DNA from: Mycothermus thermophilus
Taxonomy: Eukaryota > Ascomycota > Sordariomycetes > Sordariales > Chaetomiaceae
Reading direction: 5' to 3'
Assembly: GCA_011316235.1 (NCBI GenBank)
Contig: QQBE01000003.1
Span: 2,482,298-2,546,297, forward strand
Length of the DNA: 64,000 nt
Each line of letters starts with the position of its first letter. The first letter of the stretch is position 1. Shown one piece after another: positions 45,860-59,200 of the stretch. A model generated the notes under the pieces. It had not been told where the DNA came from. It ran no database searches and was given only the letters and a program-made list of their open reading frames with translations. A program made the position numbers and the translations under genes.

Positions 45860-47899
45860 TGTTGATCGTCTTCGAACGGGACGCGCGGGGTGAGCGGCTC
45901 GGATGCGTTGGGTAGAAACAATGTCGGAAGATGATAAAAAATGACGGCCGACGACGCGCAGTATTGATGCGAACAGACGCGACGGTGTTGTGGGGTTGTT
46001 GGGCGGACTTGGTCTTTGGGTTGCAGTCGCGGCGGCTGGTAATGTTGACGAGGCGAAAAATAAATTCGGGAGGCCGAACGGGCGGTCGCTGGTGTTGTTG
46101 TTTGCTGGAGGTGCTTGCTTGGGGATGCTGGGCCCAGCCGGACCAGTCCCAAAGCAAACCCTTTGGAAGCTTCCATCCACTCAATCCCTCCAGCCCCCCT
46201 CCATTCTCTAGGCACCCTGCCTCCACTGTGCGCCCCACTTCAGCCTTCTTGGTCCGTGCGTTCACACCTTGATGCTCATGGAAGCAAAGGACGCCCAGAT
46301 GGAGGTCAGGACAGCAGCCTCGGCCGTGGGAGGAATGGAAGTGTCAGTGAGGTCTCAGGCTGTCCGCCTTGTCGCCCGATGTGAGGGAATGAGTCGGCGC
46401 GTGTTCCTATACCGAATGGCTCAGGGAGGCATTTGTTCGTCGGTGGCCATGCTCGAGTCTTGGAACAGCGGCATGACGGCGAGGAAGACGGCAGACGGGT
46501 TGCTGCAGGATGGCTGTGGTCGGAGCCTCAGGTAGCTTGCGTAGGTCGTAGTGTTGGTCGGGGGCCTGGTAAAGGTTGAATCTCCATGGCTTCGCATGTC
46601 CTGTGATGTGACATGTGAAGTGTTGATCCTTTCATCATCTCGACTGTGTTGATATTTTGGGCTTGGGTTGAATCTGGGAGCACGATGGAACTGTGTCCCA
46701 CTCAACTTGTTGATCCAGCCACTCAGCCACGTTCTAGCCACCTCTCTCAGGGTTCGGGTTCAGGCCCAAGTGCGAACACATCATCTTCGAGCAGCCTGGG
46801 GGAAACTCGAAAGTGACATGACATGCTTGATCTCCGAACCTGAAAATTAAGATCAAGCTCGAGCATCCACTCACTGCCCTCTGTACTTCGTTTAAAATAC
46901 CCAGTCCCATCCCTCTGCCTCAGACATAGGTCAATACCGAGGCAAGTGTCAGCTCATCGGGTCCTCTGTGCGCAATATCTGGCCCTCCAGGTGTGTGTCT
47001 GCGACCCATGTCAATCCTTCTGATGTCACAAGAGCTGTCAGTCGCACATATCGACACGATCCAATCAACTAGGTGTCCCGGAACTCAAGAAATGCTCGGA
47101 CGGGAAGTGAGGTTCAAGGGGTCTCTGCGGCACAGGATCATACAGCGACGGGTATTTGCCGGTTGCTCATTACAAACTCACATGTTCTATTTTAACCCTG
47201 TCTTCGTGTTGAGCAGTTCGGGAGTAGGACCTGGAGGAAACCAATGACAGTCTCGTCCACACATCTCTGGGACCAACAGGCTCGTCACCACTACTTTTCC
47301 CAGACCACAACACAGCCTAGCAACTTCAAAGGTACTGTTTAACCACGGAGGGGACCTTGGCCCCTCTCCCTAGGCTCTCCCAGCGCAACGGGCCTAATAC
47401 TCTGTAATTCACTGATATATAGCCACCATCACGCACCCAACTGAGGGGCCGTAAATGCGGTTGGTATCTCGCCGCACAAGTGAGAGTACAAGTATGTAAA
47501 CCATTCCGCAGGTCTCTGCCAAATAATGGTTATATGCTTTTCGTGCAAAGAAAGGTTTGTCCGGATTTCTGGGCAACTATACTTCCTGGATACCCCGTGC
47601 TAGCGGATCCTCCTACCTTACTCCCATCCTACATAGTATCTCACTAGGTCATTGCTGGACACCTTGTCGGTTTCGTACAACTGGTGAGACCATCAGGTAC
47701 AAGACAAGCCATTTACAGCGCGTTATTAATACCTACCAGAGCTATCCATAAAGCTACAATCCTACAACTACAGAAGACCTTTTCCTGTTACCATTCTATC
47801 ACTTCTTTTTTTTCGCAGAATTGATCACACTACGGGTACAAAGATAGTTAGCCCTTTTAGTCCCCCATTTTCTAAGTATCTACCCTGAGCTAACTCTTC

Positions 47900-47902
<3 letters not shown>

Positions 47903-47971
<69 letters not shown>

Positions 47972-47974
47972 TTA
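47903..47974. repeat. CT/GA microsatellite
   Basis: About 27 uninterrupted CT units followed by TTTC units. It lies just beyond the stop codon of the possible minus-strand relic at 47980. Confidence 0.9.
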
Positions 47975-47979
47975 TCTGT

Positions 47980-48420
47980 CTATCTGGCCAATACACACAC
48001 GAACTGGTAAACAGTCGGACCTTCGTAAGGTCCATTCTTGACGTTTTCCTCCAGTGTCTCACCAAATTTCTGGTACAGACCCCAATCACCGGTAAGATAT
48101 CCACCTCCTCCTACAATAATTTAGGGTAATATTGCACGTTTGTTTTCAACGGAATCGGGATTGAGATCATTGCATCGTCGGCCCCCTCGTCATCATCAAT
48201 ACGGAGCGTAACCTTGGCCTTTGTATGGCACGAAAGCGCTGCTTCTACTTCTCTTTCAGAACCAAGTTCTTCAGTTGAAGCTCCGCGCTTCGCGTTTCGT
48301 TTCAATTACATTAATAAGTATTGAGTCTTTTGAGAGGAAAATCAGTAAGGCGACTGATCATATGGTCTAGAGAACGAAGTATTTCAGCCAAGTTTGAGAC
48401 ACATTGACAGAAGAACATAC
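47980..48420 (-). pseudogene. Possible eroded or unrecognised spliced gene
   Basis: Minus-strand frames that read like real protein abut one another. A terminal frame 48110-47980 preceded by a TTGTAG acceptor gives GYLTGDWGLYQKFGETLEEN-type sequence ending in TAG. Before it a frame (48305-48111) reads SEREVEAALSCHTKAKVTLR, and a third (about 48420-48310) reads VSNLAEILRSLDHMISR. No initiation codon and no complete set of introns could be fitted. It could be a decayed gene or the 3' part of one with unusual introns. Family unknown. Confidence 0.28.
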
Positions 48421-48831
48421 TCCAAGAATTCTTACGAGAAATTCCTTGTGGTGGATAGCCAGTTGTAAGGCTCACGACAGTGAGGCCGAGTTCGGTACAG
48501 AGTACGTGGTCAGGTATCCCGAATCATATTCAACAACCGTGTCATAATACAATACATTTCAATATTAAACGCATGCTATTGTTAGCTACATCGTACACAG
48601 CCGTATAATAATGCCCATCACCGTCAACCAACCCAACAGCATATTGCCGAATGACCTTGCCGAGTCAGCCTTCCTAGAACCCCCAAACATACACAGACAA
48701 TATTTGCTCTGTACCGGAGTTTCCCAAATCAAATCAAGATCCCTATCTAAACAAACACCATACCGTGAAAGGCAAGACGAGAAGCATTAGACAGTTTGGA
48801 AAGAGTTGAAAGAGCATGGGACCAACCAGAC

Positions 48832-51800
48832 TCAAAACGCGACCCCGGACGTGCCTCTCCCGATAGTTTTGTATCGATAGCTCATCCATTGTCCATCCGG
48901 TCCCATCGTGTCGAAGCGGCTCACACCCTTAGTGGGGCTCTCGAGGCTCGTGCCGAACCCGCTGAAGTAGAACCCGATCACCACAACGAGGTAGCTGAGA
49001 AGTAGGATGCTTCCCTTGAAGTAGTTACTCTTGCCCTCGCCATACACATAGCTCAGCAGGAACACGCACAGAACGACCGTCACCATGTCCCACTGCGGGA
49101 AAAGCAGGCTGAACGTGTACCGGGCCACGTCCTCGGCTGGGCCACGGGCCGGGTTGAGGGCCGAGAAGAGTACGAGGGCGGGAATTTGCAGAAGGCAAAC
49201 CTGCAGCGCGTAGGCAGAACCAATCTCCATCGAGAGCGCAATGTTGCCGTTCATGGCGAACGAAATGGCGTTGAGGAATTCGGTCGTGTTGGGAACCAAA
49301 GCGAACAGTGTGATGCCGAGGAACTTTTCATCGATGTCGAACCTCTCGAGCACCACATCCACGGTGTCGACCAGGATCTCGGCGATGACGGCGTACAGCA
49401 AGGTAGCCCCCATGAGGATGATAGAACTCTTGAGCCGACTCCAATTCGGTGCGTCGTGCCCGCCATGTCCTCCGCCCGCACCATGCCCTCCTGCCGGGTC
49501 GTCGTGACCCGCATGACGCACTGGCCCAAGCCGGACGCCTGAAACAGGAGTCGGTTGCGTAGCTCCCGAGCCCGAACCGTGAGGGCTTTGCTTGGAGTTT
49601 CCCTGCACATTTTTAGCGGCGACGGTTGCGGCGGTTGCTGCGATCTCCGCGACCTGGTGGACGAGGTTGCTGTCCTCGGCCTCGGTGAAACCGGGAATGT
49701 GGATGTTCGGGCCTGAGGGCGACGTGTCGGTAGCGCCGTAGTTTGGAGGCTTGGGGGGGACGAGATGGGGGGTCCCGTTGCGTCCCGGGCCAAGCAGGGG
49801 GGTGTTCTGCCGTGTTTCTTCCTCCGGGTGAGGATGCTGACCGACCTGACGGAGGGACTGACCCAGGATGCGCTTGTATAAATTAGAATCGCGGAGATCG
49901 ACGGCACTTGTGTCTACAGACGTTCCGATGCCCAAGGAATGGTGAGTTGTATATGGGGCGGCGTGATCGTCGTGTTTCCTTTCCTCCACCTCGGTATTCC
50001 AGATGACGGCCGCATGGGTACGGAGGGTGAACCAGAGGCCTATGATGTATGAAGCAAAGAGCATACTGGCGGCGAGATAACAGTATGGTCGCACCGCCTC
50101 GAGATAGAAGCGATCGTTGATGGCAGGCGTCTGCGAGAAGTAGCAGCGACGGCAGTCCCGGAGGGTGTCCCCGCCGCCGCTGGGCCGGTCAAAGTTGATG
50201 CAGTCCTGGCAGGTAAGCTCATGCGTGCCGTAGATTTGGTAGAAGAGGGTCGGGCCGAAGGCGCCGATAACGGCGAAGAGAAGCATGGTGGATGTGACGC
50301 CGGCCGATTTGGCGTTGAAGCGCTGTGTCTTACGCTTAATGGCGCCAAAGCACATGGACAGACCCGGGAGGAAGAGCACGCCAGCAAAGATGCTGCCGAT
50401 GATGCTTCCTTCGACGAGCTGGGCCTTACCCTCGCGGAGCGCAACGCAGTAGAGGAAGACCTCGACGATGGTGGAGAAGAAGGCGTTGACGGCGGCGCCG
50501 AGACCCATGGAAGACTGAGCCGAGATGGACGCGACGGCTTGGCCGATAAAGTAGGCGAGAGGAATGATGGAAAAGAGGCCACCGACAAACAGGAAGGCGG
50601 ACGACGTCAAGAAGTTCTTCATGTGGAGCAGACCGTCCAGGACGACCCAGTCGAAGATGACGAAGACCACGATGGCCATCAAGTTGATCAGGAAGACGTT
50701 GGTTCCGTCGATCGTGTACTTCCAGTACTTAAGGCCCACAGCCCGATAGGTGCAGACCAAGATGGAAGAGTGAGGCGCTGTAGGAGCGCGGGCCGAGGCG
50801 ATGCTCGACTCGAAGGAGAGCGCCAGGGGATGGCGCCGAAGATGAGAGAAGAGGAGCATGGTGACCTTGCCCATGGGGATGGAGAAGACGAACAACCAGC
50901 AAATGGCCGACACGAGGAACAGGGAGGGGGTGATGAGGAAGTAAAAGAAGGTGAAGAAGACGACGCGGCCGATGTTCCATTCACCGCGTCCAAAGAGCCG
51001 CCGCTTCATCCGCGGGAGGTGCTCGTTGACACCCAGCGCCTGCCTGCGAGCTCGGCCGAGGAGGCTCTCCGTTTCATCGTCGGCATCTGAATCGAGGCTC
51101 CTCCGGGAGCGTCCAATGATGGAGCGATTGCCCTCAGGGCCGAAAAATAGGCGCCCATACTCGAGGTCACCGCTCTGCCACTGTTCGTACTCGCTAATGC
51201 TCCTGCCCTCCCCCTGGTCCTCGTCCAAGTACGGCTCTTGTTGCTCAAGGCGGACAAACTTGCCAAAGGGATAGAAGAGATATCCGGCGAGACCCCATAG
51301 CACGCGACCATAGGCGGCGCCGCTGGGAGCTGCAGAGACCAAGAAACAGACGGCAGCTCCCGAGGCGGCTATGAGGGCCATCCACCAGCCGAAGATCAGA
51401 GTCCACAGGATGTTGAAGAACAACAACCAATTGCTGACATGACCTCCAGGTGTCGAATGAATATCACCTTCGGCAGTCTTTTGGACTGACCGGTCCTTCT
51501 TGTACAGCGCCGGTTTCCACAGCCTGATACCAAAGGGATGGGTTTGATTGATAGCCTGTTGGCGATCCTTGAGGGTGAAGCTCTCTGCGTCGCTGATTTC
51601 GCCGCTGTCATCTGCGGGGTTCGCGTCGTCAAGAGGAGTGTCAGCCGCCCCATCCACGCCAGACTCGTCGACGGGGAGATTTCCCGGATCAACAACTCCG
51701 GGTATGTCTTCAGAATCGTCATCGCCGTCGTCTTCACCGCGGGAGCGGATTCTTGAAAGAGCGGGGGCAATACCCGACCGCCTCCTCAGGGTGGCAGTTT

Positions 51801-52363
51801 GGGCGAGTTGGCGTTCGGCAGCGTCGGCCTCAACCTCTGCAATATCATCTTCAGCCGAAAACACGCTGCCCCGGTAGGGGATTTGGGCGGTGGCGGAAGA
51901 ACGGCGCGGAATGGCAGGTTTGCGAGGACGTGCCCGGCCGCGGTCGGATCCAGGCATGGGAGAACGGGTAGTTCCGGCCCCGAGACCAGTCCGTGGGATG
52001 TTCAAGACGTCAGGAGCAGGAGACTGGCCACCTTCTGCATAGAAGGGGGTACTCTGGATAGAGGTGTGCGCGGAACCTGTGAGTGGAAAGACAACAAGGT
52101 ATCAGCAACTAGTTGCAGGTTGACGCGACCCAAGACGACGGGTGAGCAGCGAGAAAAGGGGACAACGACGGCTCATACTGACCTTCCGGGCGCCTCCGCA
52201 TAGTCGCGGACCATTGCGTACTGTCAGCGGCATGATCATCTCCCTGAGGAGGTGCGCTACTTGAAGGCACCGTGGAGGAGGGCTGTGCTGGCTCTTGGGG
52301 TTCGGTTGCAGGCGCAGTTGGGCCGGCAGCCGGATCTGGGGGAACTTTCGGAGGACCGTCCAT
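48832..52363 (-). CDS. VNX1-like vacuolar cation/H+ antiporter (CaCA superfamily)
   Basis: Exons 52363-52183 and 52076-48832 (1,141 aa); the intron has a GTCAGT donor and CTCACAG acceptor and restores a Gly codon. The long disordered N terminus is Pro- and acid-rich. The membrane part begins near residue 275. The two exchanger repeats are visible: ISAQSSMGLGAAVNAFFSTI with VEVF (about 578-600), and ITLFALVPNTTEFLNAISFA with the EIGSAYALQV block towards the C terminus. They are separated by a His/Gly-rich loop (GHDDPAGGHGAGGGHGGHD) that may bind metal. This architecture matches yeast Vnx1/YNL321w (Na+, K+/H+ exchange) more than the short Ca2+/H+ exchangers. Substrate specificity cannot be read from sequence. 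Confidence 0.87.
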
Positions 52364-53943
52364 GACGATACCAATGGGGAGAGGATGGAGTGGTGGACGT
52401 TTGTTTACCCGGCGCGTTGCAGCGCTGTCAACACAAGCAAGGTTTTGGTGCGACGGGGGGTTCGATATCAGCGCCGGAGGCTGAGGGCGTAGCGGCGTAG
52501 AGGGCTGCTGAGTGCGACGCGTTTATGATGGCATGGCAATCGAAAGAGGGGAGAGGTTTGTATTATCCTGGGGCTGTCCGGAACCCCGCGTCGCCGCTAC
52601 TGCTGGGCAGGTGGACAGGTGGACGGGGACGGACGGTTGTTATCTCGTGGTGCAGAGACGGCTTGATGAACTCTCAAGCTTTAATTGTTGGCCCACCGCA
52701 GGGAACCTGCCGTCTCACGAGGCTCGTTGAAGCCAGCCAAAAAAAACAAAGACGAGCCAGAAACTCGATGGCTGATACAAACTGACAGCAAACTGCACCG
52801 TGTTTAAAAGAATATGTAGTGTGAGAACAAGGCGAGGGCTGTGCAACAGCCTAACTGTGGATGTCGTGGTGCTCGTGCTGCGACGACGAATGCAACCAGG
52901 ATTGGAGGCCGGAGTGGACTCTGGCGATCCTCAGGACCCTCGATTGTGGTTCATGATACGCAGTGGAGGGCCAATGACGGCCGACGTATGGCTGATGGAC
53001 GGTGGGTCTCAAGCGCCGCCCACGCCACCAAGAAACGCGCCCGCAGAGCACCTCGCAACCCCAGATGTAACGCTGTCTTCAGATCCGTCAAAGGTCGAGG
53101 GAGGACGACTGCCCATGGACGTCGACAATTCCTGGTTGTCCATTCAAGACTAGGTACTTACCTGCCTACTAATGCAGCGGCTTTGCTAATGCTGTCTTTG
53201 CATGTTGTTTCGAGACACAGTGGGTTAGGTAGGTAAGTGTGATGTTTCCTGGGTATGGCGTACGATGCACGTCGTCAAAGTCGAGGTTCCATGGCATGCC
53301 GGTTTGGATCAGGTGCATCACCCCCACGTTTCACTCAGGCCCGTCAACCTCAAGCGCCAGAACACTGAGTTCTCCAAGATTTCGGAAGTTAGCTTCCAGG
53401 TTCGCACAAGATGTACACCTATCCTGGTAACATGAGTTGGTGCGGCAGATAGCAGTTGGGTAAAGGTCGACGGCGGAGATTCCGCCCTGGCAATTACAAC
53501 CACCTCACTTGACTGTCCAGACGCAACATCCACATACAGTCCTCTCCCTGTTTGCCGGCCATGACCGATGGCTGACTTCCAGGATGGCTGGACCGTCGAC
53601 TGGGGTGTGCACAAGGCGTCGCACGTTGGCTGTGGATGTGATGTTGTCATCTACAGGACAGCCAGTCTCGCGGGTGGCATGCTGACCAAACAAAATATGT
53701 CCGGAGTACCTGACCTCTATGCAATTCCATACCACTCCAGATCTCGGGCACGCAACTGAACTTTGGCTGACTTCTGAGCTCTTCTCAAGTCCGGCCGGAC
53801 TCACTCCCACTGGAGCAAACTGAACTCCACTTGCGATTCTTTTCAGTACCTCTAGGTGCCAGTGACATCACATCGGTTCCACCTAATTCTTTGATTACAT
53901 AAGGGTTGCATCGACAGATAAGCTCCGGAGCATTACCAGCTTT

Positions 53944-53953
53944 GTCACGTGAC
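53944..53953. promoter_or_regulatory. GTCACGTGAC palindrome (CACGTG E-box)
   Basis: Perfect 10-bp palindrome about 310 bp upstream of the RPT6 start. CACGTG cores flanked by GT/AC are bound by bHLH factors of the Cbf1/CPF1 type in fungi. Function here is inferred. Confidence 0.4.
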
Positions 53954-53990
53954 AGGACCTGGGGTTGGTTTTGTTCTTGGGCTCAGCGTT

Positions 53991-54010
53991 GGCCTGGCCT
54001 GGCCTGGCCT
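53991..54010 (+). repeat. Four tandem GGCCT units
   Basis: Short pentanucleotide repeat in the presumed RPT6 leader or promoter. Confidence 0.75.
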
Positions 54011-54261
54011 GGCTCTTGGCGTGCGTGGACTTGGGCTGCCTGCTGAGGGCCGTGACGACCATCAACTTCCATTGCCACCTGGAACCCCATCAAACATCCC
54101 GCCAACGAACTCAGCGCAACAACCACATCTTTCTAAACCAGCGCCCCCCGTCCCCCAACTATTTCAATTTACTGAATCACAAGAGCCACGCCATCATCCA
54201 ACATCCTTACTTGGTCCCTCAGTTTGTGGCTGCTCTCACTTCGATTCCCGACGCCGCAATC

Positions 54262-55499
54262 ATGGCGCTCGACAGCTATTACCACAACAAGATCGAGGCG
54301 ATGCAACTCGAGATCCTCAAGGGACAGGCGGTCCTTCGAAGACTCGAGGCTCAACGCAATGACTACAACTCGCGTGTGCGCCTGCTCCGGGAAGAGCTCG
54401 GCTTGTTGCAACAACCCGGGTCGTACGTGGGGGAGGTCGTCAAGGTCATGAGCACCAAGAAGGTTCTCGTCAAAGTACATCCAGAGGGGAAATACGGTAT
54501 GTTCCGTCGCCAGAGATAATGCTTGGATATTGGGCCTCACATGCTGACACCATCGACCTTCCAGTGGTCGACGTCGCCGATTCGGTCGATGTTACCAAGC
54601 TCACAGTCGGCAAGCGTGTGACCCTCCTATCAGACTCGTACAAGCTCGAAAAGATCCTCCCTTCGTCCGTCGACCCGCTTGTTTCCCTCATGATGGTCGA
54701 GAAAGTGCCCGATAGCACTTACGACATGATCGGTGGCCTGGATCAGCAAATCAAGGAGATCAAGGAGGTTATCGAGCTCGGTCTGAAACACCCCGAACTC
54801 TTCGAGTCGCTTGGTATTGCGCAACCAAAAGGCGTGCTGCTGTACGGCCCGCCCGGTACCGGAAAAACGCTCTTGGCCCGTGCCGTGGCTCACCACACCG
54901 ATTGCAAGTTCATCCGCGTGTCTGGCTCCGAGTTGGTGCAGAAGTACATCGGCGAGGGCAGCCGCATGGTTCGTGAGCTGTTCGTCATGGCGAGGGAGCA
55001 TGCACCAAGCATTATCTTCATGGACGAGATCGACTCGATTGGTTCGTCGCGCGTTGAAGGGTCTTCGGGTGGCGATTCTGAAGTTCAGCGCACCATGCTC
55101 GAGCTGCTCAACCAACTCGACGGCTTCGAGCCGACCAAGAATATCAAGGTCATTATGGCGACAAACCGTCTTGATATCCTGGACCCAGCCCTCTTGCGGC
55201 CTGGCCGCATCGACCGCAAGATCGAGTTCCCACCACCGAGCGTCGAGGCCCGCGCCGACATCCTCCGCATCCACAGCCGCAAGATGAACCTGACGCGCGG
55301 CATCGACCTCAGGAAGATTGCCGAGAAGATGCACGGCTGCTCTGGTGCCGAGCTCAAGGGTGTTTGTACCGAGGCAGGCATGTACGCCCTGCGCGAAAGG
55401 CGCGTCCACGTCACTCAGGAGGACTTCGAGCTTGCAACCGCCAAGATTCTCAATAAGCACGATGACAAGGAAGTCTCGCTGGCCAAGCTCTGGCGCTGA
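54262..55499 (+). CDS. RPT6: 26S proteasome regulatory ATPase subunit 8 (Rpt6/Sug1)
   Basis: Exons 54262-54496 and 54565-55499 (389 aa); the 68-nt intron has a GTATGT donor, GCTGAC branch point and CTTCCAG acceptor. The N-terminal coiled coil (IEAMQLEILKGQAVLRRLEAQ) is followed by an OB-fold segment (PGSYVGEVVKVM). The AAA+ domain has Walker A GPPGTGKT (173-180), Walker B FMDEID with the DE pair at 232-233, and the arginine-finger region RPGRIDRKIEFP. The C terminus LAKLWR lacks an HbYX motif, as expected for Rpt6. All catalytic residues are intact. It unfolds ubiquitinated substrates in the 19S base. Confidence 0.96.
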
Positions 55500-56245
55500 G
55501 GCGATACAGGCAGGTGGGGGGTTATGGTGGGCATAGAGATTGGCCTTCATCTTATCCTCGGCTACGGGATGCCTTTCCGTCATGGCAGGACCCCCTAAGT
55601 TACAACCGGGCGGGTTGAAAGGCCATACTGTCTCATAGAGTCGGGTGTCCTGGAGGACCTAGCCAATCTCATTCAACGTGGGCGGACGTATCACCCATCC
55701 GCGACCCATCATGATGTAGAAATACAGACGAAAAATAATGCATACCATAAGCAAAAATGACCGTGCCTTGTTGTTCATTTGTGATCTCACTATGATCATC
55801 AACACTCCCGGGATGGGGCCAAGGATTCCAACCTAATCCTACCTGAAGTCTGCAGATCTTTGCGAGGAAACGTTCGGAGAATGTATGTGTGTCCCGGGAA
55901 GAACGATACCCAGTTACCTAGGTCTGGTACCACATGCGCAGGTATCCTAAAGGGCCGTCTATTCCGTCAACTCTACTCTAGGGTACTAAGTAGTATTGTG
56001 CCTGTGCTCTCCACGTCGCATATACTTCTCAGTATTCCAAGTGCCTTGCCGAATGCCACGGTGGTGAAGTCAACGCTTAAGGAAACCAATCGAACTCGAC
56101 TCAGCTCGTTTGGCCACGGCAAACTTCGTATGTCCCATGAAAAAAAAAATGAGGTTTTGGCGCTTCGGAGGGTTCTTGTGACTTGAGAACTGCGAATATC
56201 AGCCAACACCACAACGCGATCGTTCGGGTTGAAAGATCGAACCCT
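55500..56245. other. Convergent intergenic region
   Basis: 3' ends of RPT6 (+) and the phosphatase gene (-). A 108-codon frame at 55860-56186 has no recognisable domain. Confidence 0.5.
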
Positions 56246-59200
56246 TTAAAACATGACGCTCCCACTCCTCGCTCTTCCGAGTGCATTTCCATCGCGTTCG
56301 CGCTCATCACCAACGGAATCTTCTTGTAGCCGCCGCATCCACTCAAGAATCGTCTCGTAGCAGAGGACAAACTGCCGCAGACTCTGCACCATGCTTAGTC
56401 TCTGCCCACGAAAATCCTCAACCGTCTGCGCAATGAGGTCAATTGAGTCATCGTCTAGCCAGCTCGTGTCAATGCCGGAATCGCTCCCAGCACCCGATGA
56501 CTGACGGTTTACATCTTGCTGTTCATGGTCATTTCTCCCCTCCCCCATCGAGATGTCCCCATCTTGGTCGTGACTAGGTTGGCTGCCGGTTCGGCCTTGA
56601 CTTGCTGGACCTCCAAAGGTTTGGCGAAGCATATGCTGTCTTTGCCGTTTCAGCATATCGATGACACTGTCAACTGTGCAAAAGGCACCAGTGCGGCCAC
56701 ATCCGGCAGAGCAATGCACCAACATCGGCCTATCGTGCTCGGGCGTGACCGGCTCGTGCCAGCTGAGCGGGAAGCTTGACGATGGGCTGTGGCTATCTTC
56801 CCTTCTCGAAGAAAACAGATTCCCCGCCGAACTATCGGTGCTCTTCCTCGAGGGTGCCGAAGAACCACTCGGGCCAGATGTGTCAACGGGTAGCGCGGCG
56901 CGCTGCATGACATTGGCCAGCTCGACGAGCGCGAGGAGATGACTTGGTTGCGCGGGGGTCCCAAAGTCGGGCCATGATTGATAGTGAAGTTGCGTCACCT
57001 CCCGCATGGGCATGAACGGGTACGCGACATGACTGACGGCGAACTTCCGAACAATGACGTAGGGCGTCTCGCTGCCTGCAATCGACGCCTGTGTGTTTGG
57101 ATGGGGTTGCCGGGCTTGAGACCCCGATTCGGGTGCTGCCATAGTGTTTGCGCGTCGTCGGGCACTTTCGTTGACGGGCCCGTCGTTCATAGTGGGCTGC
57201 TCTGCCCTCGTCGTACTCCCTCCGGGAGCGGTGCTTGTTGGCCTATGCTTGCCGACATCCAGAGAAACTTTCTTCGTGGAAACGAGGCGAATCCTTATGG
57301 GACCGAAGCTACTGCCTTCCCAATACGCATGGCATTTTGTTTGCCCGCCCTCGCACTCTGCCGTCAACATAACGATGACACGAACGTCGTTGTCCCAAAC
57401 CATTGTCCAAAAGTCCTAACGTATCAGTCAGTACGCCGCCCGGATGATGTTTTTTTGACGAGAACTCAGGCTCCCCTTGGGCCCGTCATGGCACAGCTTA
57501 CCTCGAATGTGGCAGGGAGAGGTCCCTGACTGGCGATGTATCTCTTATGGGTGCGCTTTGCTTGCAGATGGCTCGCATTGACATAGTCGCAGGCGCCTTC
57601 TGGGCGACCTAGAAGCTTCACTCGTGCGTGTTCGAAGGGAAGAATATCCTTGTACCTGTTCTTGCCGCCCATCTCGATCCCCGAGAGCTGTATCCTCGGA
57701 GTTCCGGCGTCGGTGGTCTTTTGGCCATCGTTTGGCCCTACCAGAGAGTACGCCTCCCTCATGCGTGACTGCTCAGCGCGCTCAATGTCGAGGAACTTGT
57801 CAGAGACTCGTTTGCCGTGATCTTCCACATCCGCCGCTTCCTGTAGCCACTTCGGCAAGCGGCTCGGCAAGAGGCCGGCAGGAATCCCGACGTCCATTTG
57901 TCCGACCCCATCAATAAGATCGTGGTTCTGCCGGATGTTGCTAAAGAAGGGGTTGATTCCGATACTGCCATGGGGTAGCATGACGCCCCCAATGACGGGA
58001 GGGACCCTGGGTTGAGGGCCGCCGGTCGTGGGCTTGGAACTGAGTGAGAACCCCGGAGAAGGCCCACCGGCAGAGTGGTCAACAAGGTCCGGATGCGCTG
58101 CGGCGAAAGAGTTGAACCCGCCACGTAAGATACAGGTCGAGCCCGAGAAGCCTTCACTAGTAAACTTTTTAATCATGTTCATCGCCGAGACGGCATCGCG
58201 TCGTTCATAGGACGATGAATCGTAGACGACGAGGTGACTCGCATCCCGCCAATTCGAGAACCTCTTTCCGTCCTCATCCCGATGAAACGTCTGCTGGAGC
58301 TTTTCGAGATTAAACGTCGCTCTCTTCAGCAAGGTCGTGGGAATACACAGATTGAGGGCGCCGCGCACTCTTGATTGCGCAAACTGCGGGGATACTCTGA
58401 GGTCTAGCAGCAGAATACTACCCCCATGTTCGCCCTCAAGGAGGTCCCGGAGTTCGTCGGGCGTTATCATCGTCGGGAGGACGTCACCTGGCACGTGGGA
58501 CCCCATGGAAGGTCGAGGAGCAAGTTGTGGACGGTTTGAACTCGGTGTGCTCCCTGCTGCGCCAGGAGTCTTTCCCGATGATGCTCCGTCACCGGCATTT
58601 GTCGAGCGAGGACCTGGGCTGTCGGATGTTGACGAGTTGGACACGGATACCCCTTTCATGCCAGGTCGTTTCGGGCCGGGGAGGGTCAGTGCAAATGTCG
58701 AGCTGGACTGGCCGCTTGAGGTGACGGGGGTCAAACGGTTCGCATCCGTGATGATGGCGCCCGCTTGCTGCAGGTCGGAAGCACTTTTCCCTAGGCTTGA
58801 CGATCCAGGAGCAGGTCGTATTGGTAGGGGACTCGGCTGCTGTGGTTGACACGTCGACGACGTGGGTAATGGCGTCCCTTTTGAGAAACCGACATTCAAT
58901 CCCCTCCTTCCACGGGCGGCATCAAGCTGTCGCCGGAATGCCTCAAACTCCGGATTTGCCTCAAGCGGCACTTGGGTTGGGATTGCGGTGGTGAAGGACT
59001 GAACCGAAGACGACGGAGAGCACCAGCTTTCCCGAGGGCCGAAGCACGAGTCCCGAGATTCGACCCCGGGATCAACGGCGAGCCCAAAGTAGTTAGGACT
59101 GGAAGGTCGTGCATTGTTTGGACCACCACGCGGACCGCGCGGGGACGGCTTCGGTGGACGAGGCTGGCCGACCGTGGGTGATGAGCGTGGCGAGGGAATG

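Larger units (their letters stand above)
45860..48831. other. 3-kb intergenic region
   Basis: Promoter of H2A.Z and 3' side of the antiporter gene. It contains a CT microsatellite at about 47903-47957 and a minus-strand coding-like relic (47980-48420), listed separately. Otherwise nothing recognised. Confidence 0.45.
52364..54261. other. Divergent promoter region of antiporter and RPT6
   Basis: No supported gene. Contains the GTCACGTGAC palindrome and a short GGCCT repeat near RPT6. Small frames at 52800-53810 on both strands have no domains. Confidence 0.45.

Noticed and set aside
50221..51090. 289-codon plus-strand frame
   Set aside because: Antisense shadow of the antiporter exon; its Glu/Asp/Gly-rich composition mirrors Leu/Ser/Pro codons on the other strand.
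54630..55583. 317-codon minus-strand frame
   Set aside because: Antisense shadow of the RPT6 exon.
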